Positions 1-8,948 of a stretch of DNA of 64,000 nucleotides are shown here, piece after piece. This DNA comes from CAZABP01 sp964483245 (GTDB lineage: Bacteria > Planctomycetota > UBA1135 > UBA2386): NCBI GenBank assembly GCA_964483245.1, contig CAZABP010000006.1:1-64000 (forward strand), in the 5' to 3' direction. How positions within the stretch are numbered: the first letter of the stretch is position 1; every line of letters starts with the position of its first letter. The notes beneath the pieces are model-generated. The model did not search any database and was not told where the DNA came from. It worked only from the letters and a program-made list of their open reading frames with translations. Position numbers and translations under genes: made by a program.

Positions 1-117
1 AGCGCCGTCGCCTTCTCATTGACCGTGGACACCCACACGAACGTCAGGAGAGCCCAAAAAACGCGAGCGGGCGCCCCGGTCCCCCGGAGCGCCCGCCCGT
101 TCACGGTTTCCCGCGGC

Positions 118-939
118 TCAGCTCAGCGGCGTCGTCCGCGACTGGGCCGGCAGCGAGTAGTCGTAGAAGGTCTGCGTCCAACGGAACGGCCAGGCCTCGG
201 CATAGACCCCGAGCAGCAGCCGGATCGGCCGCACCGAGATCCCGAAGCTCCCGCTCGGGCCGCTCGGCGACGTCGCCAGCGTCAGGCTCGCCGTGGTGTC
301 CGCGAAGTTCAGCGTCCCGGTCACCCCGACGCTGAACCCAGGGACGCCCAGCCCGACCCGGGCCACGCCGGTCGCGGCTGCCCGGATCGAACCGGTCGCC
401 GAGATCGCCATGTTGGTCAGATCCAGGTCGCCAGACAGGCTGAAGCTGGACGTGACGCCGGCGTTCGCGCTGACGGTCACGACCACCGGGCCGACCGGGA
501 TCGGATACTGCAGGCCGTTCGAGCCGAACACGTTCAGCGCCGGCAGATTGCCGACGACGTCCGGGTCCTCCTCGTTGACGACCTCGAAGCCGGCCAGCTT
601 CACGGTGAACGTCGAGCTGCCGATCTTCGCCACGCGGCTGCCCAGCCGGGTGAACAGCGTCGTCGACGAGATCTTGTAGGCGAGGTCGACCGACGCCGCC
701 TCGACGTCGTGCCCGAACATCTTGACGCGGGCGGTCATGTTGGCGCCGGCGCTGACCGACGCGGCCAGCGGGGCGAGCTGCATCTCGGTCTTGGCGTAGG
801 CCGTGAACGTGATCCGGCCGCCGAGGTTCGAGTTGCCGTAGTTGAGGCTGTAGCTGCCATCCCGCTCCTGCGCGGCGAGCGTGCTCGCGACGAGGGTCAG
901 GGCGGCGAAGGAACGGAACGCGATCGAGAAGGACTTCAT
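118..939 (-). CDS. Secreted hypothetical protein, 273 aa
   Basis: I do not recognise the family. The protein starts with a clear Sec signal peptide: a Lys near the N-terminus, a hydrophobic core around residues 8-20 and a probable cut after Leu-Ala-Ala. The mature part is rich in Ser, Thr, Val and Gly with alternating hydrophobic residues, which suggests a beta-sheet-rich extracellular or periplasmic protein. No catalytic motif is visible. The ATG is supported by a GGAG Shine-Dalgarno about 7 bases upstream. It follows another secreted protein on the same strand, but two small hairpins separate them, so it is probably transcribed on its own. Confidence 0.75.
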   Translation of the reverse strand: MKSFSIAFRSFAALTLVASTLAAQERDGSYSLNYGNSNLGGRITFTAYAKTEMQLAPLAASVSAGANMTARVKMFGHDVEAASVDLAYKISSTTLFTRLGSRVAKIGSSTFTVKLAGFEVVNEEDPDVVGNLPALNVFGSNGLQYPIPVGPVVVTVSANAGVTSSFSLSGDLDLTNMAISATGSIRAAATGVARVGLGVPGFSVGVTGTLNFADTTASLTLATSPSGPSGSFGISVRPIRLLLGVYAEAWPFRWTQTFYDYSLPAQSRTTPLS

Positions 940-960
940 GGCTTGTCTCCAGTCAGGTTT

Positions 961-1013
961 GGGTTGTCAGGAACAACCCCTGGATGGAGGGCCACGCCGG
1001 CGCGTGACGCGCC
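961..1013 (-). terminator. Two GC-rich hairpins between secreted-protein genes
   Basis: Bases 961-967 and 973-979 form a 7-bp stem (GGGTTGT/ACAACCC) with a 5-base loop. Bases 999-1004 and 1008-1013 form a 6-bp stem (GGCGCG/CGCGCC). Both lie just after the stop of the upstream minus-strand gene and before the next start. No T-run follows, so intrinsic termination is uncertain. Confidence 0.3.
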
Positions 1014-1028
1014 CGGCCCGAAATCGGT

Positions 1029-2237
1029 TCAGAACCGGATCGTGTGCACGTTCGCGAACGACTTGAAGCCGAGCGGGCTGCGCGGGTCGATCGTCAGGCC
1101 GCAGACGTAGAGCGCGAACTGCGGCAGCACGAGGTTCGGCACGACGAGCGTCGCCGCCCCGGTCCCGGTCGGCGACAGGACCCCGGCCCAGCCGCTGAAG
1201 ATCGCGTTGTTCGCCCCGATCGTGGCCGAGAGCATCAGATCCGGGTTCGTCGCGACACCGCGCGGGTCGGGCGGTCCGAACGGGATTCCCGGATGCACCG
1301 AGAGGCTCGCCCACAGGAAGTACAGGTGCGTCGCGTCGGTCGGTCCGAAGTCGAGCCCGAGGTTCAGTGTCTGGTTGGCACCCCCCTTGGCCGGACCGGA
1401 CAGGCGCGGCGCGCGCGCGATCCCTTCCAGGTTCGTGAACGGGGCCGGGTTCGACACCGGCGTCACGACGCCGAAGCGATCCACCAGATCGATCCGCCGC
1501 CCGGTCGACAGCTCTTCCGCCAACAGCAGACGTCCCTCGAAGTCGGCGCACAGCGAGTCCGGGTTGATGATCGCCGGCGTCTGCACCAGCACGACAGGCG
1601 GACCGCCGGCGCGCGGGATCCGGAACACGCAGTCGACGAGCCCATCGATGACCGCGTAGTCGCCGTCGTGCAGCAGCGCAATCCCGTGCGGCAACCGCAA
1701 CGGCGAGCCGCTCCAGATCGTCGTCGGCACGCCGGCGCGCGTGATCCGCAGCAGCGCCGGTGGCTGCGTCCGCGTCCCCTCCTCGACGACCAGGTAGCTG
1801 CCGTCGTAGTCGACCGTGACGTCGAACGGCCGCGCCAGCGGCGCGCCGGAGAAGATCGTCGTCACCTGCCCGGTCGTCGACACGCGCAGCAACGCGCTCG
1901 TCGTCAGGGACGGCACGAGCAGCGAGCCGTCCTCGTCGAGCGCGATCCGGATCGCACCCGGGACACTCGTCGCGTGCGGCGCGATCGAACCCCCCTTGGG
2001 GATCTTGTAGATCGTGTTGCTGCCGAAGTCGGAGACGAAGACGTCGAGGTTGCCGCTGACCGCGACGCCGGTCGGCGTGCCGAGCGGGGCGCCGGAGTGC
2101 AGCGTCGTGATGACGCCGGCGGCGGTCATCCGGTGCACGGTGTTGGTGCCGTCGTCGAGGATGACGAAGTCGCCATCGGCGAGAGACTGGCCGCTGGCGG
2201 CGGTCGCGAGCAGAACGGATGCAAGGAGCGTGCGCAT
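1029..2237 (-). CDS. Secreted NHL/SMP-30-like beta-propeller protein, 402 aa
   Basis: The N-terminal signal peptide (about residues 1-19, cut near Ala-Ser-Gly-Gln) implies export. Residues of about 25-290 hold repeated blades of the type G-x-x-x-x-V-A-x-D-x-D-G-S-x-L, as in NHL or SMP-30/gluconolactonase-like propellers. Residues of about 295-402 form a separate C-terminal region with a distant resemblance to the C-termini of the proteins at 17336-18712 and 60040-61482 (an x-D-P-x-x-x-x-L-G pattern near the end). No enzyme active site can be assigned. Its role is unknown; a cell-surface or matrix function is a guess. Confidence 0.75.
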   Translation of the reverse strand: MRTLLASVLLATAASGQSLADGDFVILDDGTNTVHRMTAAGVITTLHSGAPLGTPTGVAVSGNLDVFVSDFGSNTIYKIPKGGSIAPHATSVPGAIRIALDEDGSLLVPSLTTSALLRVSTTGQVTTIFSGAPLARPFDVTVDYDGSYLVVEEGTRTQPPALLRITRAGVPTTIWSGSPLRLPHGIALLHDGDYAVIDGLVDCVFRIPRAGGPPVVLVQTPAIINPDSLCADFEGRLLLAEELSTGRRIDLVDRFGVVTPVSNPAPFTNLEGIARAPRLSGPAKGGANQTLNLGLDFGPTDATHLYFLWASLSVHPGIPFGPPDPRGVATNPDLMLSATIGANNAIFSGWAGVLSPTGTGAATLVVPNLVLPQFALYVCGLTIDPRSPLGFKSFANVHTIRF

Positions 2238-2331
2238 GGGGAAGACCTCGGCGCGCGATCTTCGCGCCGCGGGGGCCGATCGTCAGGTCCCGGTGTGGCG
2301 ACGGCCGCGCCGGCGGCGTAAGCATCGCGGC

Positions 2332-3669
2332 ATGCACGAAGCGGATGCGCCGAGCGCAGTCTCCGGCTCCCGCGCGCGACGCCCGCTGCTCGCGCTCGCG
2401 CTGCTGCTGGTCTGCGTCACCGCCGCGCGCGCATGGGCCGAGGCACGGCCGACCGCCGGCATGGACTACTACCAGTTCTGGGTCATCGGCCAGGCCGTGC
2501 AGCGCGGTGAGACCGCGGACATCTACAGCGATGGAGAACGCGAGCGGCTCGGGCGGATGTACTTCGAACGCGCGCTGCGCGACGCCGGCGACAGCGAGGA
2601 AGCCCAGCGCGCCTCGCGGCGCCTGCAGGCGGCTGCTCAGCGGCAGACGCTGCAGACGTACTCGACGCCGTGGCTGTACGCGCTGTTCGGAGTCTGCTCG
2701 TCCGGCGACTACGAGCGGGACCTGTCGCGCTTCCAGCTCGTCTTGCTGCTGGCACTCGTGGCCGGGATCCTCGCGCTCGCGCGGCTGCTCGGCTACGCGC
2801 TGGCGGAGTCGCTGCTCGCGGCCGGCGTGCTGCTCGCCGCGTTCTGGCCTGTGCAGTCGGATGCGAGCGTCGGCAATGTGAACCGCCTGCAGCTCGCGCT
2901 GTTGGCGGGCTTCCTGTGGCTGCAGCGCTCGCCGCGGACCGCCCTGCAGATCGCTGCCGGCGCACTGCTCGGCCTGACCGTCGCGATGAAGCCGAACCTC
3001 GCCTGCGTGCCGCTGCTGCTGCTGGTCTGGTATGCGCTGGCACGGCAGACCCGGCGCCTCGCCGTGCACGCCGGCGGACTGGCGCTCGGCGGGCTGCTCG
3101 CGCTGCTCGCGTCCGCCGCGTTCTTCGGCTCACTGTCACCGTGGCTCGCATGGCTCGGTGAGCTGCCGCGGCTGTTCGCCGGCAGCGAGCACACGGTCGA
3201 TTGGGGGAACTACGCGATTCCGCAGCTCGTGCGCGAAGCGCTCGGCTGGAATGTCGGGCTGCCGTGGACGCTGCTCGTCATCGGCGCGGCTGTGCTGGTC
3301 GTAGTGCGACACGCGCGGCGCATGCCGGGTTCCGGCACCACGGGCGCCGCTCGCGCGGAGTACCCCGTGCTCGCGATCGGCTGCGTCGCCACGCTGCTCG
3401 CGTCCGGGTTGACGTGGCTGCACTACTACCTGCTGGCGCTGCCGCTGTGCCTGTGGCTGCTGCGACCACTCGATCCCGCGCGCGCGGATCGTGGTCCCGC
3501 GGTTTACGCGCTGACGATCGGCGGCATGCTGATCCTCGCGTTCTGGCCGCTGCACGTGCTGCTGCAGCCGGACCCGACGGCGACCGCGGCGCTCTACGGA
3601 GTCGGAACGCTGTTGTTGTTCGGGCTCGGCCTGCGCGAGCTGATGCGTGACGCGCCGGTGACTGCCTGA
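2332..3669 (+). CDS. GT87-like polytopic membrane glycosyltransferase, 445 aa
   Basis: The protein is hydrophobic with roughly ten membrane spans. The first loop after TM1 carries Met-Asp-Tyr-Tyr-Gln-Phe-Trp; an acidic residue at this place is typical of GT-C enzymes such as GT87 (former DUF2029), which use polyprenyl-phosphate sugars outside the membrane. The ATG at 2332 is chosen because it is directly followed by a short basic stretch and TM1, whereas upstream in-frame sequence is Arg-rich and overlaps the divergent gene. A second GT87-like protein lies at 46144-47412. The sugar and acceptor cannot be read from the sequence. Confidence 0.75.
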   Translation: MHEADAPSAVSGSRARRPLLALALLLVCVTAARAWAEARPTAGMDYYQFWVIGQAVQRGETADIYSDGERERLGRMYFERALRDAGDSEEAQRASRRLQAAAQRQTLQTYSTPWLYALFGVCSSGDYERDLSRFQLVLLLALVAGILALARLLGYALAESLLAAGVLLAAFWPVQSDASVGNVNRLQLALLAGFLWLQRSPRTALQIAAGALLGLTVAMKPNLACVPLLLLVWYALARQTRRLAVHAGGLALGGLLALLASAAFFGSLSPWLAWLGELPRLFAGSEHTVDWGNYAIPQLVREALGWNVGLPWTLLVIGAAVLVVVRHARRMPGSGTTGAARAEYPVLAIGCVATLLASGLTWLHYYLLALPLCLWLLRPLDPARADRGPAVYALTIGGMLILAFWPLHVLLQPDPTATAALYGVGTLLLFGLGLRELMRDAPVTA

Positions 3670-3748
3670 CGCGCAGTTCGTCGCGCGGCCTGCGAGCCCG
3701 CCGGGGGGCCACGCGTGCGGGATTCCGTCTGCGGCGTCGCATTGACTC

Positions 3749-4406
3749 TCACGGCCTCCGCAGCGTCCCCCGCGGGCCGTATTTGATCTTGCCGAGCACG
3801 GCTCCTTCACGCGGGCGATGGGTTCGTCGCTCATCGTGCGCACGAGGGCGAAGCCGCAGACTTTCGCTTGCGGGCACGCCTCCCGCAGCCTGGCGATCCC
3901 AGCGAGCAGGGTCGAACCCCGCGTCACTACGTCGTCGACTATGGTGATCAACGACCCGGCGGCGAGGTCACCCCTCGCACGAAGCGCTTGGTAGTGTTCC
4001 TCCGCGGATGGCCGCTCCACCGACGCGCTGAAGGCGGCCTTGGGTACCGCAACGATCCGTTCGAACAGTGGCAGCCACCTGGCGCCGAGTTGCGCCCCTA
4101 CGAATGCCTCGCAGAGCTCCGTGCCGCCCAGTGCGACTTCGGATCTTTCAACGGCGCATGCCCAGGCATGGGCACGAGCGTCGCATGCTCAGGCAGAAAG
4201 CGCAGGCGGATCTCCTCCCCGAGCTCGGCCCGCATCCGCTCAGCAAGCCGATGCTTCATCGCCCATTGAGCCGTCTCCTTCTTGACGGCGTTGCAAACCT
4301 TCCGGGAGTGGGCGGAGACGTCGCTCGGGAACTCCGATGGTCTCGGGTTGTAGACGAGGAAAGAGGCGAACTCGACCTCAGAAGGAAGCTTCGGTTCGCT
4401 CGACAC
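3749..4406 (-). pseudogene. ComF-like phosphoribosyltransferase with two frameshifts
   Basis: The start is a GTG at 4406 with a strong SD (GAGGAG, about 5 bases upstream) overlapping the end of the DprA-like gene by 29 bases. The frame stops early at 4098, but phosphoribosyltransferase sequence continues in another frame from about 4123 to 3802, including the PRPP-binding loop ITIVDDVVTRGST. It changes frame again near 3800 and then ends with a plausible tail (VLGKIKYGP, then TLRRP) and TGA at 3749. Both shifts are explained by a missing base, near 4124-4131 and near 3799-3802. The span is 658 bases; adding two gives 660, a whole number of codons. Either the gene is decayed or the assembly has two indels. 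Confidence 0.75.
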
Positions 4407-5064
4407 GGCTCTCCTCGGGGATGCTTTCGAGGAACAGGTCCTTGGTCGAGTCCGAGAGTACGAGTGCCCCGTAGCGCTGCATCTCACGGGTCCACGCGTG
4501 CCTCTCCAGCACCAGCGATTCCATGATGTGGAGCGGTCGACCGAGTCGCAGCGCTTCCCATCCTTGGTGGATGGTGCCGCTCTTCTCGCCTGCCTCCACG
4601 ATCACCGTCACATCCGAGAGCAGCGCCATGGTGCGGTTGCGCATCGGGAAGGCTTTGGCACCAAGCGACTTCCCTGGCGCGATCTGGCTCACCGCCAGAT
4701 GTTCACGCATGATGCGGCGCTGCAGGTCGCGGTTCCGCGCAGGAGAACACTGATCGAGAGGCGTTCCGAGCACGGCCATCGTCCTGCCGCCGTGTTCGAT
4801 GGCTGCCACGTGCGCGGCGGTATCGATGCCTTCCGCAAGTCCGCTGACCACGACCACGTTGCGCTCCACGAGCAGAGCTGCGAGCCTCGCGGCGCGCTTC
4901 AGGCCCTCGGTCGAGGCCTTCCTCGAGCCGACGATGGACACCCGTGCGCCGCGAGTGACCAGTGCGGTGTCACCCTCGACGAAGAGCTCGTCTGGCGCGT
5001 GCTTCCGCTCGACCTCGTCAAGAGGCCCGAGCAGTTCCTCTGGACGCACGCGCCGCCCGACCAT
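4378..5064 (-). CDS. DprA/Smf-like (SLOG-fold) protein, 228 aa
   Basis: The Rossmann-type core of DprA is clear: VSIVGSRKAS, VVVVSGLAEGIDTAAH, a MAVLGTPLDQC segment, FPMRNRTMALLSD and VIVEAGEKSGT. It lacks the N-terminal SAM-like and C-terminal winged-helix regions of full DprA (usually about 360 aa), so it is the short form that often sits beside other genes rather than a competence DprA. About 20 codons before the ATG, back to a TGA at 5130, still read like protein, so the true start or an upstream lesion is uncertain. Base composition is lower in GC than the flanks. It is coupled to the phosphoribosyltransferase downstream. A role in nucleotide-based defence is inference. Confidence 0.8.
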   Translation of the reverse strand: MVGRRVRPEELLGPLDEVERKHAPDELFVEGDTALVTRGARVSIVGSRKASTEGLKRAARLAALLVERNVVVVSGLAEGIDTAAHVAAIEHGGRTMAVLGTPLDQCSPARNRDLQRRIMREHLAVSQIAPGKSLGAKAFPMRNRTMALLSDVTVIVEAGEKSGTIHQGWEALRLGRPLHIMESLVLERHAWTREMQRYGALVLSDSTKDLFLESIPEESRVERTEASF

Positions 5065-5140
5065 GCCCGCATTCTTCCCAAGTTCGCGCAGGGAGTAAAC
5101 CGATTCGTTGCGCCGCAGCCCGACGGATCAGCGCATGCCG

Positions 5141-6634
5141 TCAGCCCCTCAGCGCCGACAGATCCTTCCCGTACACCACCTTGTCATCCCCCGGCGCATA
5201 GAAGTCCGGATACCTCGCGACGACGGCGTACCCACACCGCTCGTAGAACGCGCGCGTCGGCGCGTATTGCGCCCGCCCGGCCGTCTCCGCGTACACCAGC
5301 CTCCCGCCGGCCGCCGCGATCCGCTGCTCCGTCGCCGCCATCAGCTCGCGCCCGACCCCCGCGCGCTGCGCGCGCGGATCCACACCGATCCAGTACAGAT
5401 CCCAGCTCGCCTCGGTCCCGTCGGTCGGCCCGTAGCACGAGTAGCCGAGCAACCGCGACGGCTCGTCCGGATCGTCGCGCAGCAGGAACCAGTAGCCGCT
5501 GCGCAGGCCCTTCTGCAGCCGCTCGTCGACGAGCTCGGCGGCGATCCGCACCTCGTCGTCGTTGAAGAACCGCGTCGCTGCGACCAGCGCGCGCACCTTC
5601 TCCACGTCGTCCGGCTCCGGCTCGTCGCGCAGGCCACGCGGCGCCGGCGCGATGATCCGCGTACGCATCGCGGCGTCACAGATCCACCCGACTGCGGCGC
5701 GGTACTCGATCCCGGCCTGCGCCAGCGCCGCCGCGAACCCGGCGTCGGGCGCGATGCACGGGTTCGTGTTGACCTCGAGGATCCACGGCCGCCCGCGCTC
5801 GTCGACGCGGAAGTCGACCCGCGCCCAGCCGCGCACGTCGAACAGCTGCCACGCCGCGCGCGCGAGCTCGGCGAGCTCACGGTGCAGCTCGCGATCGCCG
5901 CGCGCGACGTCGTAGCTGCGCGCCGTCTGCAGATACTCCGTACTCTGCTCGTCCCACTTTGCCGCGTACCCGACGATCGCCGGCCGCCCGGGGTCGAGCC
6001 CGTCGAACCGCATCTCGGCGACCGGCAGCACGCGCAGCCCGTCCGGCGCCTCGATCAGCGCGAGGTTGAACTCCCGCCCGGCGATGAACTGCTCGGCGAA
6101 TCCCTCGCCGCCGAACACCACACGCCGCGCGTCGATCGCAGCGCGCAGCCGCGCCGGGTCGTCACCGGCGAGCACGGCCCCGTCGTCGAGCCCGAGCGAC
6201 CCATGCTCCCAGACCGACTTCACGATCCAGGTCCCTGGCAGCGACCTGCTCGCGTGCAACCCTGCTTCGTCGCGCCAGTCCGGCGTCGGCAGCCCGGCCG
6301 CGCGCAGCGCGCGCTTGCTGGTCAGCTTGTTGGCGCTCAGGAACGTCGCCGCGCTGCCAGAGCCGGTGAACGGCATCTGCAACGCCTCGAGCAGCAGCGG
6401 CACCGCCGCGACCAGGCGTCCGCTGCGCCCCAGCGACTCGACCAGGTTGAAAACCAGCTCCGGCCGCCGCCGCACGAGCTCGTCGCGCAGCGCCGCGAGA
6501 TCCAGTGAAACCGCAACCAGCTCCACGTCCTGCCCGGCCAGCGCTTCGCGCACCGCGCGCGCCTGCACGAGCACGTCGAGCTCGTCGGCGCGCGCGTCCG
6601 GGCCGACGGCATCGTGCAGGATCGCGACGTTCAC
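5141..6634 (-). CDS. ATP-grasp ligase fused to GNAT acetyltransferase, 497 aa
   Basis: The start is a GTG at 6634 whose GTGA overlaps the stop of the upstream ATP-grasp gene; the product then begins VNVAILHDAV, typical of D-Ala-D-Ala-ligase relatives. Residues of about 1-330 form the ATP-grasp part, with LVFNLVESLG, the GREFN strand, and the Mg/ATP-binding end ARVDFRVDERG and ILEVNTNPC. Residues of about 340-497 form a GNAT domain with a VDPRAQRAGVGRELM acetyl-CoA loop and a YERCGYAVVARY end. Such ligases join a carboxylate to an amine with ATP. With KamA in the same operon, a beta-lysine-containing product that is ligated and acetylated is a reasonable inference. The substrate is unknown. 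Confidence 0.8.
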   Translation of the reverse strand: MNVAILHDAVGPDARADELDVLVQARAVREALAGQDVELVAVSLDLAALRDELVRRRPELVFNLVESLGRSGRLVAAVPLLLEALQMPFTGSGSAATFLSANKLTSKRALRAAGLPTPDWRDEAGLHASRSLPGTWIVKSVWEHGSLGLDDGAVLAGDDPARLRAAIDARRVVFGGEGFAEQFIAGREFNLALIEAPDGLRVLPVAEMRFDGLDPGRPAIVGYAAKWDEQSTEYLQTARSYDVARGDRELHRELAELARAAWQLFDVRGWARVDFRVDERGRPWILEVNTNPCIAPDAGFAAALAQAGIEYRAAVGWICDAAMRTRIIAPAPRGLRDEPEPDDVEKVRALVAATRFFNDDEVRIAAELVDERLQKGLRSGYWFLLRDDPDEPSRLLGYSCYGPTDGTEASWDLYWIGVDPRAQRAGVGRELMAATEQRIAAAGGRLVYAETAGRAQYAPTRAFYERCGYAVVARYPDFYAPGDDKVVYGKDLSALRG

Positions 6635-7626
6635 ACGCGCAGCTTCGCCGCGTGCGGCAACCGCGCACAGGCGGATTCGACGATGCGCCGGATCAGTTCG
6701 CCGTAGCCGATCCCCGCCATCTCGCACAGCAGCGGCAGATCCGAGTGCCCCGGCTTCAGCCCCGGCAGCGGATTCAGCTCGATGACCTCGAGCCGCCCGC
6801 GGTCGTTCTGACGCAGGTCGACGCGTCCGCCGTCCTGGCAGCCGAGCGCGCGCCACGCCCGCTCGGCCAGGTCGAACGCCTCCGCCGCGAGATCCCCGGT
6901 CGCGAGCGCGAGCGACACGCGCCACGGCCACGCTTCCTTGTTCTCGTACGTGTAGGCGTTCGGCTCCGCGGTCTCGAGCAGCTCGACGCCGAGCGCGCCG
7001 ACCGCGCGCGCGTCGTCGCCGGTCCCGAGCACGCCGACCGTCAGCTCACGCCCCGGCAGGAACCGTTCGACCAGCACCGGCTGGCCGAACTGCACCAGCA
7101 GGCGCTTGCAGATCCGCCGCAGCGCGTCCGGATCGTCGACCTTGCAGTCGGCGGTGACGCCCTTGCTGGTCCCTTCGGCGACCGGCTTGCAGAACAGCGG
7201 GAACGGCAGCGCGACCTGCGCAACCTCCTCGATCCGCTCGACGACGGCGAACTCTGGCGTCGGGATCCCGCGGTCGCGCAGCACGTGCTTCGCCATCCCC
7301 TTGTGCAGCGTCAGCGCGCAGACGAGCGCGTCGCTGAACGTGAACGGGATGCCGTACCCCTCGAGCAGCGCCGGCACCTGCGATTCCCGCCCGAACCGCC
7401 CGCGTCCTTCTGCGATGTTGAACACGAGGTCCCACCGCTCGCCGGCCGCGAGCCGCGCGACGAGCGCGCGCAGGCCGCCGATCCGCACCGGCTCGTGACC
7501 GAGCTCCGACAGCGCACCTTCGATCGCCTCGATCGTCTGCGGACTGTCGAACTCGGCCGCGTCCACTTCGCTCAGCCCCTGCGCGAGCCACTCGCTGCGC
7601 AGGTCGTAGGTCATCCCGATCTTCAT
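6631..7626 (-). CDS. D-Ala-D-Ala ligase-like ATP-grasp protein, 331 aa
   Basis: This is a complete ATP-grasp protein. It begins MKIGMTYDLRSEW, has the N-terminal LVFNIAEG strand, a lid region with KPVAEGTSKGV, VERFLPGRELTVGV, and the C-terminal metal site GRVDLRQND and IELNPLPGL. The ATG at 7626 overlaps the KamA stop as ATGA and its own stop overlaps the next gene's GTG, so three genes are translationally coupled. Family members make amide bonds between amino acids. Its place between KamA and a second ATP-grasp makes cell-wall D-Ala-D-Ala synthesis less likely than peptide-like small-molecule synthesis, but that is inference. Confidence 0.8.
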   Translation of the reverse strand: MKIGMTYDLRSEWLAQGLSEVDAAEFDSPQTIEAIEGALSELGHEPVRIGGLRALVARLAAGERWDLVFNIAEGRGRFGRESQVPALLEGYGIPFTFSDALVCALTLHKGMAKHVLRDRGIPTPEFAVVERIEEVAQVALPFPLFCKPVAEGTSKGVTADCKVDDPDALRRICKRLLVQFGQPVLVERFLPGRELTVGVLGTGDDARAVGALGVELLETAEPNAYTYENKEAWPWRVSLALATGDLAAEAFDLAERAWRALGCQDGGRVDLRQNDRGRLEVIELNPLPGLKPGHSDLPLLCEMAGIGYGELIRRIVESACARLPHAAKLRV

Positions 7627-8948
7627 GGTGTTGGCAGCGGATCGGGGTAGCGGAACGTCTCGCCGGCGTAGTTGCGCAGCACGAGGTCGTCGCCCTCGCG
7701 GCCGACGACGTAGCTCGGCATCAGCGGCAGCTTGCCGCCACCACCCGGCGCGTCGATGACGAACTGCGGCACCGCGTAGCCGGTCGTGTGGCCGCGCAGG
7801 CCCTCGAGGATCTCGAGCCCTTTCTCGACCGGCGTGCGGAAGTGCGACGAGCCGGGGATCGGATCGCACTGGTAGATGTAGTACGGCCGCACGCGGATCT
7901 TCAGCAGCGCGTGCATCAGCCGCTTCATCGTCGCGACGTCGTCGTTGACGCCCTTCATCAACACGGTCTGGCTGCCGAGCGGGATGCCGGCGTCGGCGAG
8001 GCGGCCGCAGGCCTGCGCGACCTCCGGCGTGACCTCGTCCGGGTGCGTGAAGTGCACGCTCAGCCAGAACGGGTGGTACTTGCGCAGGATGGCGCACAGC
8101 GCCGGCGTGATCCGCTGCGGCAGCACGGCCGGGACCTTGCTGCCGAGCCGGATGAACTCGACGTGCGGGATCGCGCGCAACCGCGAGAGCAGCCATTCGA
8201 TCCGGTCGTCCGCCATCGTCAGCGGATCACCACCGGAGATCAGCACGTCCCGCACCGACGGCGTCGCCGCGATGTAGTCGATCGCGCGCTGGTACTGGAA
8301 CTTGTCGAAGTGGTACTCCCCGGTCTTCCCGACCAGCCGCGAACGCGTGCAGTAGCGGCAGTAGGTCGCGCAGAAGCTCGTGACCAGGAACAGCACGCGG
8401 TCCGGGTAACGGTGCACGAGGCCCGGCACCGGCATGTCCTGGTCTTCGGCCAGCGGATCCGCCAGCTCACCCGGCGTCGTGACGTCCTCGCGTCCGACCG
8501 GCACCATCGTGCGGCGTAGCGGCTCCATCGGGTCGGCTGGGTCCATCAGCGCCGCGTAGTACGGCGTGATCCCGACCGGCAGGCGGTCCCCGAGGCTCTG
8601 CACCATCGTGCGTTCGTCCTCGCTGAGCTGGAACGCGCGCGCCAGACCGTTCAGGTCCTTGATCCGATTGCGGAGCTGCCAGCGCCAGTCGTTCCACTCG
8701 GCGTCGGTCGCCTGCGCGAAGCAGCGCGCGCGGAACTCGGAGCTGCGCTCACCGACGACGAAGTCGGCGCTCGGCTCGGGGACGGCAGGAGCGGGATCAC
8801 CCGCAGGTGGAACGAGCCGGAGGCTCGTTCCGCAGGTACTTGGAGGTTCGGCGTCGGCTTCGCTGATGATCTGCGCAGCCACGGACTGCCGGTCACTGCC
8901 GGCGTCGCACGCGGAGTTGTTGGCGTGCGGAACGGAAACAGGGCCCAT
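7623..8948 (-). CDS. kamA: Lysine 2,3-aminomutase family radical SAM enzyme, 441 aa
   Basis: The radical SAM cluster motif is CATYCRYC (Cys193, 197, 200). The PLP-binding Lys is probably Lys406 in DAPGGGGKLPLMP. Acidic residues in GVNDD (336/337) and YQCDP (362) match those that hold the lysine side-chain amine in known aminomutases, favouring L-lysine to L-beta-lysine over the EF-P modifying EpmB, which is also shorter. The first 65 residues are low-complexity. The ATG at 8948 has an excellent SD (AGGAGG, 5-7 bases upstream). A 10-bp inverted repeat lies inside the coding sequence at 8809-8831. It is the first gene of the coupled KamA/ATP-grasp/ATP-grasp-GNAT set. Confidence 0.9.
   Translation of the reverse strand: MGPVSVPHANNSACDAGSDRQSVAAQIISEADAEPPSTCGTSLRLVPPAGDPAPAVPEPSADFVVGERSSEFRARCFAQATDAEWNDWRWQLRNRIKDLNGLARAFQLSEDERTMVQSLGDRLPVGITPYYAALMDPADPMEPLRRTMVPVGREDVTTPGELADPLAEDQDMPVPGLVHRYPDRVLFLVTSFCATYCRYCTRSRLVGKTGEYHFDKFQYQRAIDYIAATPSVRDVLISGGDPLTMADDRIEWLLSRLRAIPHVEFIRLGSKVPAVLPQRITPALCAILRKYHPFWLSVHFTHPDEVTPEVAQACGRLADAGIPLGSQTVLMKGVNDDVATMKRLMHALLKIRVRPYYIYQCDPIPGSSHFRTPVEKGLEILEGLRGHTTGYAVPQFVIDAPGGGGKLPLMPSYVVGREGDDLVLRNYAGETFRYPDPLPTP

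Noticed and set aside
1..117. A gene at the left edge of the window
   Set aside because: No frame with a plausible start or family signature; frames here are antisense to or continuous with shadows of the first secreted-protein gene.
6632..6931. N-terminal extension of the ATP-grasp/GNAT protein by about 100 residues
   Set aside because: It lies wholly inside the preceding ATP-grasp gene and is Arg/Ala-rich; the GTGA overlap at 6631-6634 gives a family-like start.
8809..8831. 10-bp inverted repeat in the kamA 5' region as a riboswitch or terminator
   Set aside because: It lies inside the coding sequence, and the strong SD supports the upstream ATG, so it is probably just low-complexity coding DNA; regulation cannot be excluded.
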